Notes: generated by a model not told the origin, from the letters alone. Positions 8,904 through 18,557 are shown, counted from the first letter of the stretch. The stretch: 64,000 bases of DNA from Cyanobacteria bacterium REEB459 (GCA_018970085.1 JAGWXD010000002.1:62001-126000), one strand, 5' to 3'. Made by a program: numbers and translations.

Positions 8904-9794
8904 CTAACTGACTCCATCGCCCCGAGAAGAACGCCAGAGGGCATCAGCCATCCGGCAAACATCGTACATTTCAGCGCCGTCATGAACTCGTAGCCCATCG
9001 GCTCCCCCGGCAATGGCGGCACAGCAGGTGGCAGCCGTGCCCCAGACCCGTTGCTGCGGATCGGGTTGGTCCAGTACCCAACCAATGAAACTTTTGCGCG
9101 AAGGACCAACCAGAATAGGACAGCCTAGACTGCGAAATCGGGAGAGATGGCGCAGAATCTCCAGATTTTGAGGATAGGTTTTGGCAAAGCCCAAACCCGG
9201 ATCAATAGCTATCCGGTGGGGTGCGATGCCCGCTGCCCGGGCAGCCCCTAGCTGTTGCGCCAGAAACCGGTAAATGTCCCCGATTAAGTCATCGTAGTCG
9301 GTGAGCTGTTGCATGGTGGCAGCAGTCCCCCGCCGGTGCATCAAAATAATCGGTATCCCCAGATCGGCTACGGTGGCCAGCATGGCCGGATCGGCTGTAC
9401 CGCCAGAAATATCATTTACCAGATCGGCCCCGGCTCCATGGGCAGCCCGGGCGACGATCGCCCGGGTCGTATCTACAGAAATAATCGCCTGGGCCAGGCG
9501 AGGGTCGGGGTGGCGACGCAAGCTCTCAATCACCGGAATCACCCGCTGTAGCTCTTCTGTTTCAGAGATATCCAGGGCCCCAGGGCGGGTTGATTGGCCC
9601 CCTATATCGAGGATATCCGTACCATGGGTAATTAGGTGGTGGGCCTGGGTCTGGGCCGCCAAGGGGTCTAAAAATTGACCCCCATCACTAAAACTGTCGG
9701 GGGTAATATTGAGAATACCCATCAGGTAGGTACGACTGCCCCAGATCAACGGGCGATCGCGAATAACCCAGGCGGTAGGCGATAGATCTGACAT
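8904..9794 (-). CDS. folP: Dihydropteroate synthase
   Basis: A TIM-barrel enzyme of 296 aa that joins p-aminobenzoate to the pterin pyrophosphate in folate synthesis. The two loop signatures are present: MGILNITPDSFSDGG at residues 25-39 and DIGGQSTRPGA at 63-73. Also seen are the VNDISGG segment, the substrate-binding GLGFAKTYPQN, and GPSRKSFIG near the C-terminus. No other folate gene is adjacent. It lies 60 bases downstream of cobN on the same strand, so the two could share a transcript. A strong terminator follows at 8717-8741. Confidence 0.95.
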   Translation of the reverse strand: MSDLSPTAWVIRDRPLIWGSRTYLMGILNITPDSFSDGGQFLDPLAAQTQAHHLITHGTDILDIGGQSTRPGALDISETEELQRVIPVIESLRRHPDPRLAQAIISVDTTRAIVARAAHGAGADLVNDISGGTADPAMLATVADLGIPIILMHRRGTAATMQQLTDYDDLIGDIYRFLAQQLGAARAAGIAPHRIAIDPGLGFAKTYPQNLEILRHLSRFRSLGCPILVGPSRKSFIGWVLDQPDPQQRVWGTAATCCAAIAGGADGLRVHDGAEMYDVCRMADALWRSSRGDGVS

Positions 9795-9854
9795 CGATAG
9801 TTCTTAGGTTAGGCCGACAATTGAGATTGTAGGGGTTAGGCCGCCGACTCACCA

Positions 9855-12800
9855 TTAGCCCCCATCCCCTGGCTGGCCGGTCTGGGTTTCCAGCCAGGCC
9901 TCGGCTCCATGGGCAATCTGTCGCAGCGACTCCAGTAAAATCGGATCGGGGCTGGCCCAGAGTCCTCGCTGCTGGGCTTCCAACAGCCGCTCCGCCATAT
10001 CCCGCAGGGCCCAGGGATTGGCTTGATAGACAAACTCCTGCACCGCAGGGTCGATCAGATAAGCCTGGGCAATGCCTTCGTACATGTGGTCAGCAACGCA
10101 GTTGGTAGTGGCATCGTAGGCAAACAGGTAATCTACGGTGGCAGCCATTTCAAAGGCCCCCTTGTAGCCGTGGCGCATGACCCCCTGAATCCACTTGGGA
10201 TTGACTACCCGCGACCGGTACACCCGGTTGATTTCCTCCCGCAGTGATCGCACTCGGGGGCGATCGACAAGGGCATTATCGCCAAAGTAGGTAGGCACTG
10301 GCCGCCCTTGCAAGGTGCGGCTAGCCACGCTCATCCCCCCCTGGAACTGGTAGTAATCATCGGAATCCAGCAGATCATGTTCACGGTTATCCTGGTTATG
10401 CAAAATCACTTGCAGGTTCTGTAACCGTTGTTCAAAGGCCTCGGCCGCCGCCGCCCCTTCCCCCCCTTGACCGTAGCCATAGCCACTCCAGTTCAGGTAG
10501 GCACGGGCTAGATCGGCATCGGTAGTCCAGTTTTGGGATTCTATTAACCCCTGCAGCCCGGCTCCGTAGGCCCCTGGCTTAGAGCCAAAGATGCGATAGC
10601 TAGATCGCCGCCGGGCCTGGTCGGGGGTTAATCCCTGCCGTTGCCAATCCAGGGTTTCCTGGTGTACTCGGTGGGCCAGGGGATTTTGGTCCGCCGCCTC
10701 TGTCAGGGCCGCCACCGCTCCGACCGCCTGATCAAATAGGTCAATCAAATTGGGAAAGGCATCTCGAAAAAAGCCAGAAATCCGTAGGGTCACATCTACC
10801 CGGGGCCGCCCCAGCCCACTGAGGGGCAAAATCTCAACGTCCACCACTCGCCGGGAGGGACCATCCCACACTGGCCTGACCCCAAGCAGGGCCAGGGCTT
10901 GAGCGATATCATCACCGCCGGTGCGCATGGTGGCCGTGCCCCACACTGACAATCCCAGGGTTTGGGGGTACTCACCGTGGTCCTGGGTATAGCGATCGAT
11001 AAGGGCAGCAGCGGCCCGACGGCCTACATCCCAGGCGGTTTCTGTGGGTATGGCGCGAATATCAACAGAGAAAAAGTTTCTCCCCGTAGGCAACACCTCC
11101 GGCCGATTACGGGTAGGGGCCCCAGCCGGGCCACTGGGCACATAGCCCCCCGCCAGGCCGTGGAGCAAATAGGTGATTTCGTTCCGGGTTTGACCCAGGG
11201 CCGGCAGGAGGGTGCCATGGATCCAGCTCAGTTCGGCTGCTAGTATCGGATCGCCAGGCGGAGTATACCCCTGAGGGTCCACCAGGATCAGCTCCACCTG
11301 CCGGGCGGCCTCCTGTTCCAGGGCCTCCACCCCATCTCCAGCGATGCGCCAGGGGGGTAACCCCGGCGGGGATAGCCAGGGGGTGGCCGGATCAACGGTC
11401 AAGGGGTCGAAATCCAGCCCCCAGAGCTGGGCGATGGCTCGGGTTAGACCCTGGCGACCAGGGCCGGGGTGGCGGGCAATGGCCAGAATTAAATCTCGCA
11501 ACTGCCGCCCCTCGGGACAACGACCCAGGATATGCAGCCCGTCTCGAATCTGGGCTTCCTTCAGTTCGCATAGGTAGGTATCTAGACGGGGCAGCAGGGC
11601 CGGTAGGTCTGGGGTTTGAGTTGGCACGGGAGTAGATAGATCAGCCACGACATGGGTGGTGGCAAGCAGCTGCCAGAGGCGATCGCTAATCGCCGACAGG
11701 CGGCTGGGGTCAAGGCTTTGGGCTTCGTAGTATTCATCCACCAGAGCTTCTAGCTGTTGCAGGGGGCCGTAGAGTTCTGCCCGGGTCAGCGGCGGGGTGA
11801 GGTGGTCAATAATCACCGCCTGGGCCCGGCGCTTGGCTTGGGCACCTTCCCCTGGGTCATTGACAATAAAAGGGTAGAGGTGGGGCAGGGGACCCAGCAC
11901 TACCTCTGGATAGCATCGGGCAGAGAGGCCCACCCCCTTACCGGGCAACCATTCCAGGTTGCCATGTTTGCCCACATGGATGATGGCCTGGGCCCCAAAC
12001 TGGTGGCGTAGCCACAGGTAAACCGCTAGATAGCTATGGGGGGGGACCAGGTCAGGGCAGTGGTAGTTGAGGCTGGGGTCTAGATCATAGCCGCGGCTGG
12101 GTTGAATCGTCAGAAATACGTGACCACACTGTAGCCCGGGGATAGCAAAGGCTGCCGCCTCCCCCAGGGCCACGGCAGGGTCTCCCCAGCGCTTTAAGAT
12201 AGAGTCTTTGACTGGCTCCGGCAGAGTCTGAAAATAGGCTTGATAGTCTGCCAGAGAGAGGGACTGGCGCACCAGTCGGGGGGCGATTCCCGCCTGATCG
12301 GGGGTGACTCCTGCCGTTAACCATTGAATTAGCTGGTGGCCGTCTTGGGGCAAGGGGCCCAGGTGGTAGCCCTCCTGTTGCAGGGCATGCAAAATCTCAA
12401 CGGTACTTTGGGGGGTATCTAGCCCTACTCCATTGGCCAGACGCCCATCTCGGTTGGGGTAATTGGCCAGCACCAGGGCCAGGCGACGATCTCTGACAAC
12501 GGTCTGGCGCAGACGGGCCCAGGCCACCGCCAGATCAGCTACAAAGTCGATGCGATCGGTGAGTGGCTGGTAGGTGACCACATCGGTTTGCAGGGCAGCA
12601 TGCCGCTGACTAGTCGCCTTAAAGGAGACGGCCCGAGTAATAATGCGGCCATCCACCTCCGGTAGGGCAACATTCATGGCGATATCACGGGGGCTAAGGC
12701 CCAAGCTGCGATCGTTCCAGGCCCTCTGACTATCCCCGCTCAGAATCACCTGCAGTACTGGCACCGCTAGCCTCTGCCACAGGGTCAGGTGGGGCCCAGC

Positions 12801-13604
12801 CAGTTTGGCCAGGGCAAAGCTCGTGGTATTGAGTAGCACCCCAACTTCTTGACCCTGGGGAGACTGGAGCAGCTGCTCTAGCTGCTGTTGCACCTCAACT
12901 TCTTGCAAAGAGGAAAGGTAGATCGCTAGGGGTTGGTAGCCCCGCTGGCTAAGGGCAGCGCAGAGGCTATCAATAGGAGCCGTGTTACCGGCCAGGTAGT
13001 GGGCCCGGTAGAACAAAATACCCATAACACCCTCTGCCCCGGGACCAAACTGGCTACAAGGATACAGGCCAACCCGGGGAATCGGTTGGGGCGGTGGCGG
13101 TTGGTAGGTGGTTTGAAACAGGCGATCCCACAGCCAGGCTAAGCCATGGGCCAGGTTATCTACCCCGCCCTCGTTCAGGTAACGCCACAACTGGTTAGCC
13201 ACCCCTAGGGGCACAGTGGAGTGACTGATCAGGTCTGGGGCGGGGCGATCGTCTCCGGGTAGTACAATCAGCGCGGCTTGGGTTGCTGCTGCTACTTCCT
13301 TCACGACCTCCAGACCGTAGGGCCAGTAGGCCCTGCCTCCCAGGATCCGGAGAATAATTAATCGAGCCTGGCTCAGCACCGTTTCAGCATAGTGATCGAT
13401 GCTGAGCTGTTGTTGCAACTGTAACAGATTAACCGCTCGCACCTGGGGAAACCCTGGCGGCAACCGATGGTGGGCCAGGGCCAGCGTCTGAATTTCAGTA
13501 TCGGCGGCAGTTAAAAATATAATGGCAGCGGGGGACTGTTCCACCGTAATCAGCCCTTCGGTCTCGGGAGTCCAACCCCCAGGGATAGTAGCCAGACGAT
13601 GCAT
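9855..13604 (-). CDS. cobN: Cobaltochelatase subunit CobN
   Basis: A very large protein (1249 aa) of the CobN/magnesium-chelatase H family. It binds the corrin ring (hydrogenobyrinate diamide) and, with ATPase subunits, inserts cobalt. The family block HVGKHGNLEWLPGKGVGLS, the segment FIVNDPGEGAQAKRRAQA and the C-terminal DNREHDLLDSDDYYQFQGG with its tail are typical. LEWLPGK rather than LEFMPGK, and the length, favour CobN over ChlH. The frame can be opened at a TTG at 13628, but ATG at 13604 begins MHRLATIPGG and is the better start. No CobS/CobT lies nearby; cyanobacteria are thought to use ChlI/ChlD-type partners. A second corrin gene, cobM, is at 46.8 kb. No cobalamin riboswitch was seen upstream. 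Confidence 0.9.
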   Translation of the reverse strand: MHRLATIPGGWTPETEGLITVEQSPAAIIFLTAADTEIQTLALAHHRLPPGFPQVRAVNLLQLQQQLSIDHYAETVLSQARLIILRILGGRAYWPYGLEVVKEVAAATQAALIVLPGDDRPAPDLISHSTVPLGVANQLWRYLNEGGVDNLAHGLAWLWDRLFQTTYQPPPPQPIPRVGLYPCSQFGPGAEGVMGILFYRAHYLAGNTAPIDSLCAALSQRGYQPLAIYLSSLQEVEVQQQLEQLLQSPQGQEVGVLLNTTSFALAKLAGPHLTLWQRLAVPVLQVILSGDSQRAWNDRSLGLSPRDIAMNVALPEVDGRIITRAVSFKATSQRHAALQTDVVTYQPLTDRIDFVADLAVAWARLRQTVVRDRRLALVLANYPNRDGRLANGVGLDTPQSTVEILHALQQEGYHLGPLPQDGHQLIQWLTAGVTPDQAGIAPRLVRQSLSLADYQAYFQTLPEPVKDSILKRWGDPAVALGEAAAFAIPGLQCGHVFLTIQPSRGYDLDPSLNYHCPDLVPPHSYLAVYLWLRHQFGAQAIIHVGKHGNLEWLPGKGVGLSARCYPEVVLGPLPHLYPFIVNDPGEGAQAKRRAQAVIIDHLTPPLTRAELYGPLQQLEALVDEYYEAQSLDPSRLSAISDRLWQLLATTHVVADLSTPVPTQTPDLPALLPRLDTYLCELKEAQIRDGLHILGRCPEGRQLRDLILAIARHPGPGRQGLTRAIAQLWGLDFDPLTVDPATPWLSPPGLPPWRIAGDGVEALEQEAARQVELILVDPQGYTPPGDPILAAELSWIHGTLLPALGQTRNEITYLLHGLAGGYVPSGPAGAPTRNRPEVLPTGRNFFSVDIRAIPTETAWDVGRRAAAALIDRYTQDHGEYPQTLGLSVWGTATMRTGGDDIAQALALLGVRPVWDGPSRRVVDVEILPLSGLGRPRVDVTLRISGFFRDAFPNLIDLFDQAVGAVAALTEAADQNPLAHRVHQETLDWQRQGLTPDQARRRSSYRIFGSKPGAYGAGLQGLIESQNWTTDADLARAYLNWSGYGYGQGGEGAAAAEAFEQRLQNLQVILHNQDNREHDLLDSDDYYQFQGGMSVASRTLQGRPVPTYFGDNALVDRPRVRSLREEINRVYRSRVVNPKWIQGVMRHGYKGAFEMAATVDYLFAYDATTNCVADHMYEGIAQAYLIDPAVQEFVYQANPWALRDMAERLLEAQQRGLWASPDPILLESLRQIAHGAEAWLETQTGQPGDGG

Positions 13605-13806
13605 GGGGTAGAACCTCAGCCGCAGCAAATCTGAAGGAACTCTAGTGTTAGTTGGGCACTCTGCTCAGCACAGCTACTATAGAAGATAACTCCGAAGTAA
13701 TCCCAGTGTTGTTAAACCTGTAAACAGCATTGGTCTGAGATATCAACTATGGTTTACTACCTAACCACCCAGCGGCGTTGGACTGGCCCAGCCCCGGTAA
13801 AGACCT

Positions 13807-16077
13807 ATGGCTAGGGTGGCACCTGACGGTGCTCAGCAGATTATCTCTACAGCCGTACTTGACCACCTGGGCCCATGGTTAAAAGCCTACGGCCACCGGG
13901 CTAATCTAACTCTGCTGACAGAGGCTGAGTGGCCAGTTTCCCTGGGGGATTACCAGCAGTTCTGGTGCCTGGCAGGATCTTCCTTGGCCTTGGTAATCAC
14001 CGTAGAACGGCAGTCATCGCCAGGGGAACTGGCCATGGTCCAGATGTTAACCACCCATAGGGCCGTAGATGGGTGGTTAGAGAGGTTGCAAGCTACCCTG
14101 GCTGCCGACCAACTGCCAGCTATGTGGGCAACCCTACGCCGTAATCTGGGGGAAACCAGCCCCGCTGCCCAGGCCGAATTCATGCTGGCCTGGTTAGAAT
14201 TTTGCGCCCAGGCTAGCCAGAATAGCACCTGTGAGCCGGTCCAGGCCAGGTTAGATCAGCAGCTAGAGCGCAGCTTACTGCTGAACCAGGTAGTGACCAA
14301 GATTCAAGGGAGTTTGGATCTATCGGTGATTTTACAAACCACGGTGGCAGAAGTGCGAGAGTTTTTACAGGCCGATCGCCTGTTGATCTATCAGTTTGAA
14401 CCGGGGCCAGGCCATCATCCCGCTCAGGATTGTCACCCTGAAGCCGCCTGGAAACATCCCAGCCGATCACCAATAGGGAAAGGGGCTGAGGGTTATATTG
14501 CCTACGAGTCCCTGGCCCAGACTGACATCCCTTCGGTATTGCATCACTCCGAGCAGTATTGTTTTAATAAACTCCCCGGTGGGTGCGATCGCTACTGGCG
14601 GGGAGAAACCCTGGTGGTAGAAGATGTCATCAGCACCTATAGCCACATTCCCTGTCTGAGCAAATTTCTACAGCAGGCCGGGGTTAAATCTAAGCTAGTT
14701 TCCCCGATCCTGGTGGGACACCATCTATGGGGCCTGCTGATTGCCCATCAATGCCAGCACCAACGGCACTGGCAGCCCTGGGAAGTCGAGTTTCTTAGAC
14801 ACATTGCCGAACATTTAGCCATTGCCATTAACCAGGCCCAGCTATACCAGCAGTTACAGCAACAAACTCAAAATCTGGAAATTTGCGTGGTTGAACGCAC
14901 TCAAGACCTGCGGGATGCTCTGGTGGCAGCCCAATCGGCAAATCGGGCTAAGAGTGATTTTCTGGCCACCATGAGCCACGAATTACGGACGCCTCTGACC
15001 TATATTATTGGCATGTCCGCCACCCTGCTGCGCTGGTCCTTGGGGGATTTAAGCCAGCGTCAACGAGACTACCTGACTACCATTCACACCAGTGGTGAGC
15101 ATCTGCTGAGTATCATCAACGATATTTTAGAAGTCTCTAAGGTTGAATCTGGCCGCGTCACCCTGGAGTTGCGTCCCTTTTCCCTCACCTCTTTGAGCCG
15201 ACAAAGTATAGACGCCTTCAGGGCAGAGGCCATCGGTCGGGGAATTGACATGAGTTTAGATTTAAAACTTGCTCCAGATCAAGATGACTTCGTCGCCGAT
15301 CCCCGGCGGGTGCGACAAATTCTCAGCAATTTGCTCAGTAACGCCGTCAAGTTTACTCCCGACCGGGGCAAGGTCATCCTGCGGGTGCGGCGAGACCACC
15401 ATGGGGTAGTTTTTCACGTTGAAGATACCGGCATTGGCATTCCTGAAACAGCTCAGGCCCTTTTATTTGAAAAGTTCCAGCAACTTGGCAATGTGCGTCA
15501 ACGCGAGTACTCGGGCACTGGGTTGGGGCTAGCCCTGACCCAGCAATTAGTTGATCTCCATGGGGGCTCTATTAAGGTAATCTCCCATGTGGGGGTAGGC
15601 TCGGTATTTACCGTTAGACTGCCTCTCCACCCCTTGCCTGAGGCTGTCTCCCCACCCACCCCCTCAGGGAAAGAACCGGTTGGGGGGCGAATTGTACTGG
15701 TGGAAGAAAATGAAGAAACCGCTAATTTGATTTGCGATATGCTCACCGCAGCGGATTACCAGGTGATCTGGGTGATGGATGGATCTCGAGTCCTTGATCA
15801 AATAGATCTGCTCCAACCGGCTGCCCTGATTCTTACCCTGGATCTAAGCGATGGGGATAGCTTCGAAATGATAGGGGCACTGCGGCAGAAAGTCAGCTAT
15901 TTGAGTTTAAAGATTCTAGCCCTGGTTGACCCCCAGATTGCCGGACAAGGGGACCGGGCCCGCCAGTCGGGAGCTACCGATACCCTTGATAAACCGGTTG
16001 ATCCTAAACAGTTGGTGTCTATGGTTAATCACCTGATGAGCAGCACCGTTTTAGAGCTAGACAGCCAGGAGACCTAA
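13807..16077 (+). CDS. cikA: Circadian input histidine kinase CikA-like (N-domain, GAF, HisKA/HATPase, pseudo-receiver)
   Basis: At 756 aa, this is almost the length of Synechococcus elongatus CikA, with the same domain order. An N-terminal region (1-150) is followed by a bilin-type GAF (about 165-345, ending LWGLLIAHQC), then HisKA with the phospho-acceptor H391 (MSHELRTP), then HATPase with N508/N512, DTGIGIP at 540-546 and GTGLGLAL at 570-577, and a C-terminal receiver-like domain (629-742). In that domain the phospho-acceptor Asp is replaced by T677, while the Lys (DKP) remains, so it is a pseudo-receiver as in CikA. C283 in the GAF aligns with the chromophore cysteine of cyanobacteriochromes. 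The likely role is resetting the Kai clock and acting on SasA/RpaA signalling. The next gene starts 4 bases after the stop. Confidence 0.82.
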   Translation: MARVAPDGAQQIISTAVLDHLGPWLKAYGHRANLTLLTEAEWPVSLGDYQQFWCLAGSSLALVITVERQSSPGELAMVQMLTTHRAVDGWLERLQATLAADQLPAMWATLRRNLGETSPAAQAEFMLAWLEFCAQASQNSTCEPVQARLDQQLERSLLLNQVVTKIQGSLDLSVILQTTVAEVREFLQADRLLIYQFEPGPGHHPAQDCHPEAAWKHPSRSPIGKGAEGYIAYESLAQTDIPSVLHHSEQYCFNKLPGGCDRYWRGETLVVEDVISTYSHIPCLSKFLQQAGVKSKLVSPILVGHHLWGLLIAHQCQHQRHWQPWEVEFLRHIAEHLAIAINQAQLYQQLQQQTQNLEICVVERTQDLRDALVAAQSANRAKSDFLATMSHELRTPLTYIIGMSATLLRWSLGDLSQRQRDYLTTIHTSGEHLLSIINDILEVSKVESGRVTLELRPFSLTSLSRQSIDAFRAEAIGRGIDMSLDLKLAPDQDDFVADPRRVRQILSNLLSNAVKFTPDRGKVILRVRRDHHGVVFHVEDTGIGIPETAQALLFEKFQQLGNVRQREYSGTGLGLALTQQLVDLHGGSIKVISHVGVGSVFTVRLPLHPLPEAVSPPTPSGKEPVGGRIVLVEENEETANLICDMLTAADYQVIWVMDGSRVLDQIDLLQPAALILTLDLSDGDSFEMIGALRQKVSYLSLKILALVDPQIAGQGDRARQSGATDTLDKPVDPKQLVSMVNHLMSSTVLELDSQET

Positions 16078-16081
16078 CCTG

Positions 16082-16492
16082 GTGTCAGAGGCTACTCGTC
16101 TATTTGTCTATGGCACCCTGAAGCCGGGGGAGTGGGGCTTTGAGCAATGGTGTGCAGGTCGAGTTACCGCTCTGGCCCCAGCGATCGCTCTTGGTCGCCT
16201 ATACCATCTTGCCCTGGGGTATCCAGCCCTCTGTCTAGAACCTGGCTGGGTCCAGGGGGTAGTACTGAGCCTGCCCACTACCCTACTGGCGACCCTAGAC
16301 AGCTTTGAAGGCTATGACCCCCACCAGGCTCAACAAAGCGAGTACCAACGACAGTGGCAACCCATCTACCATTGTGATCTCACCCCCTTCACCTGGGCCT
16401 GGCTATACACTATGACCCAGGATCGAATCCAAGCCCTGGGGGGAGAGTGGCTACCCCAGGGGATTTGGAGTCAATCTCAAGGTCGAGGGTAG
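16082..16492 (+). CDS. Gamma-glutamylcyclotransferase-like (AIG2/BtrG fold) protein
   Basis: A 136-residue protein with the family opening LFVYGTLKPGEWGF at residues 7-20, and a catalytic-type glutamate in LATLDSFEGYDP. It ends after the short barrel expected for the GGCT/AIG2 fold. Members release 5-oxoproline from gamma-glutamyl amines or peptides; the true substrate here is unknown. The start is GTG at 16082, 4 bases after the cikA stop, which indicates a shared transcript. The 3' end is close to the cruP-like gene that follows; an in-frame GTG (16447) of that gene would overlap, but its better start is at 16558. Confidence 0.75.
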   Translation: MSEATRLFVYGTLKPGEWGFEQWCAGRVTALAPAIALGRLYHLALGYPALCLEPGWVQGVVLSLPTTLLATLDSFEGYDPHQAQQSEYQRQWQPIYHCDLTPFTWAWLYTMTQDRIQALGGEWLPQGIWSQSQGRG

Positions 16493-16557
16493 CCCCAATT
16501 GACACCAGCCTTGCCCCCTGCCAATCCCAACCCGGTCCAGCCCCAAGAGGAGTTCCC

Positions 16558-18117
16558 ATGACCTGCCTGAGCGAGTTAATGCTAGAGGGATTACCCGGCC
16601 ATCCCCTCCAGGCCCTGGCCAAAGCCGATCAGCTCTGGCATCAGTACCGCAGCGGACCCACTCCCCAGCCGCCGGTCATTCAAGTCAGCCCCGATCGCCT
16701 CAGTCAGGTTGACTGGGATGTGATTATCGCTGGGGGCACCCTGGGCTTATTACTGGCGGTGGCTCTGGTCCAGCGGGGGTGGCGAGTAGCCCTGGTTGAG
16801 CGGGGGCAGTTGCGGGGACGGGACCAGGAATGGAATATTTCTCGAAGAGAGTTAGAGACTCTGGTGCAACTAGGGATACTCCATCAGGCTGAGCTAGAAC
16901 AGGCCATCTACAGCGAATATAACCCTGGTCGTATTCAGTTTCTAGGTAGTGATCCGATTTGGGTCAGAGATGTGCTGAATGTGGGGGTCAGCCCGGCCGT
17001 GTTGCTAGATCAGTTAAAGACAACATTCCTGGCAGCAGGGGGCTACCTGCTGGAGCAAACCCCCTTCACTGCAGCCACCATCCATCCTAACGGCGTCCAG
17101 GTCCAGGCCAGGCCACCCCTATCTGCCCGACTGCTGGTAGATGCCATGGGTCACACCTCGCCTATGGTTCGTCAAGCCCGCGCTGGTCAGAAACCCGATG
17201 GTATCTGCCTGGTGGTCGGAACCTGTGCCACAGGCTTTGAGCCTAACACCAGCGGCGACTTGCTGGTATCGTTTACTCCCCTGCGACACCAGTGCCAGTA
17301 TTTCTGGGAGGCCTTTCCGGCTCGAGACGGTCGTACTACCTATCTATTTACCTACCTGGATGCCGACCCCCGCCGTTTAACCTTGAGCCAACTATTTGAG
17401 GATTACTGGCAACTACTGCCTGACTACCAAGGCGTCGCCCTGGCAGACCTGAAGATTAAACGCGCTCTATTTGGCTGTTTTCCCTGCTATCGCCAGAGCC
17501 CCCTGCGCTATCCTTGGGGTCGCACCCTGGCGGTGGGAGACAGCAGTGGTCAGCAGTCACCCCTGAGCTTTGGAGGCTTTGGTGCTATGGTTCGTCATCT
17601 ACATCGCCTGACCAGCGGCATCGACGAAGCCTTGACCTGGGACTGTTTAGGGTCCAGAGCCCTCGGGCAGTTGCAAGCCTATCAACCAAATTTAGCGGTT
17701 ACCTGGCTGTTCCAGCGAGCCATGGGGGCAGGGGTCGACCAGGTGATTGCCGATCAGCACATCAACACCCTCTTAGGAGCTATTTTTAGCGATATGGCAG
17801 GTCTGGGACCAGGCACCTTAACCCCCTTCCTCCAAGATATTGTGCAGTTTCCTGCCCTTACCCGGGTTTTATTAACCACCGCTGTCAACCACCCGGGTCT
17901 AATTGCCCAAATTATTCCCCAAGTTGGCCTAGACACCCTGGTCAAATGGCTAGGTCACTATGGTAGTCTAGCCAGCTACAGTGGGCTGGCTAGTTTAACC
18001 ACCCCCCTCACCTCTGTGGATCAGATTTTGCCCCCCTTGGGCCGTTACTATTTGCATCGCTGGATTGATGCCCTACGTTATGGCAGTGGCCAGGACTATC
18101 ACCGCAGCCATGGTTAA
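16558..18117 (+). CDS. cruP: CruA/CruP-type lycopene cyclase-like FAD oxidoreductase
   Basis: A flavoprotein of 519 aa with an N-terminal VDWDVIIAGGTLGLLLAVAL nucleotide-binding segment (residues 52-71), then LVERG. A second flavin-contact region reads GRTLAVGDSSGQQSPLSFGGFG. This pattern is characteristic of the CruA/CruP family found in cyanobacteria, green sulfur bacteria and plants. The shorter length and absence of extra C-terminal parts suggest CruP rather than CruA. CruP has been linked to carotenoid protection against oxidative stress rather than to proven cyclase activity, so the reaction is uncertain. An ATG at 16558 preceded by AAGAGGAG was chosen over the GTG at 16447, which would overlap the previous gene and add a low-complexity leader. 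Confidence 0.75.
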   Translation: MTCLSELMLEGLPGHPLQALAKADQLWHQYRSGPTPQPPVIQVSPDRLSQVDWDVIIAGGTLGLLLAVALVQRGWRVALVERGQLRGRDQEWNISRRELETLVQLGILHQAELEQAIYSEYNPGRIQFLGSDPIWVRDVLNVGVSPAVLLDQLKTTFLAAGGYLLEQTPFTAATIHPNGVQVQARPPLSARLLVDAMGHTSPMVRQARAGQKPDGICLVVGTCATGFEPNTSGDLLVSFTPLRHQCQYFWEAFPARDGRTTYLFTYLDADPRRLTLSQLFEDYWQLLPDYQGVALADLKIKRALFGCFPCYRQSPLRYPWGRTLAVGDSSGQQSPLSFGGFGAMVRHLHRLTSGIDEALTWDCLGSRALGQLQAYQPNLAVTWLFQRAMGAGVDQVIADQHINTLLGAIFSDMAGLGPGTLTPFLQDIVQFPALTRVLLTTAVNHPGLIAQIIPQVGLDTLVKWLGHYGSLASYSGLASLTTPLTSVDQILPPLGRYYLHRWIDALRYGSGQDYHRSHG

Positions 18118-18130
18118 CATCAGACTTGCC

Positions 18131-18505
18131 CTAAGGTTTGGTGGCCGGCGACACTGGTAAGGGGGCCTGACCCTGGGTGGACTGGCCCTTCAAGACCTGC
18201 TGTTGCTGTTGACGAAAGCTAGCGGCCTCTGATGACATGCGATTCTGATGCTGGTGACTAAAGTCAGATAGGCTCATATCATTCATCAGCACCGCCCGGT
18301 GGATTAAATCGAAGGGAGACGAGCTTTGGCCAAACAACCCATTACCCGAGTCAGCACTGGTAAAGCCAGTGTTGGGATCCACAACGGGTTCAGCCCTGGG
18401 ATCAGTGCTGGCAGACTGGGCCAGGGCAACTGGGGTAAGGGCTACCAGGGTTGCCATGGCCACAGTTGCAGCCCAAAGACTTGACAGTTTCAACGGGTGA
18501 ATCAT
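18131..18505 (-). CDS. Small secreted protein, 124 aa, unknown function
   Basis: A signal peptide (MIHPLKLSSLWAATVAMATLVALTPVALA, shown by its basic start, hydrophobic core and ALA-type cleavage site near residue 29) precedes a polar, Gln- and Ser-rich mature chain with QQQQQ. No recognised domain is visible. Translation is supported by AAGGAGG placed 7-8 bases before the ATG. It converges on the cruP-like gene with 13 bases between the stops. An inverted repeat AAGGGTCT-N16-AGACCCTT (18558-18589) lies in its upstream region and may be an operator or a 3' element of the exporter genes. Confidence 0.7.
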   Translation of the reverse strand: MIHPLKLSSLWAATVAMATLVALTPVALAQSASTDPRAEPVVDPNTGFTSADSGNGLFGQSSSPFDLIHRAVLMNDMSLSDFSHQHQNRMSSEAASFRQQQQQVLKGQSTQGQAPLPVSPATKP

Positions 18506-18557
18506 CCTAGACCTCCTTGGAAGTACAGTAGTGTGCCAACCGGGTTGGCTAATGTTG

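Noticed and set aside
9855-13628. ChlH (magnesium chelatase H) instead of CobN
   Set aside because: Length and the HGNLEWLPGK motif agree with CobN; ChlH is longer and reads differently there.
13605-13806. Cobalamin riboswitch ahead of cobN
   Set aside because: No B12-box-like sequence or long structured leader was seen between cobN and cikA.
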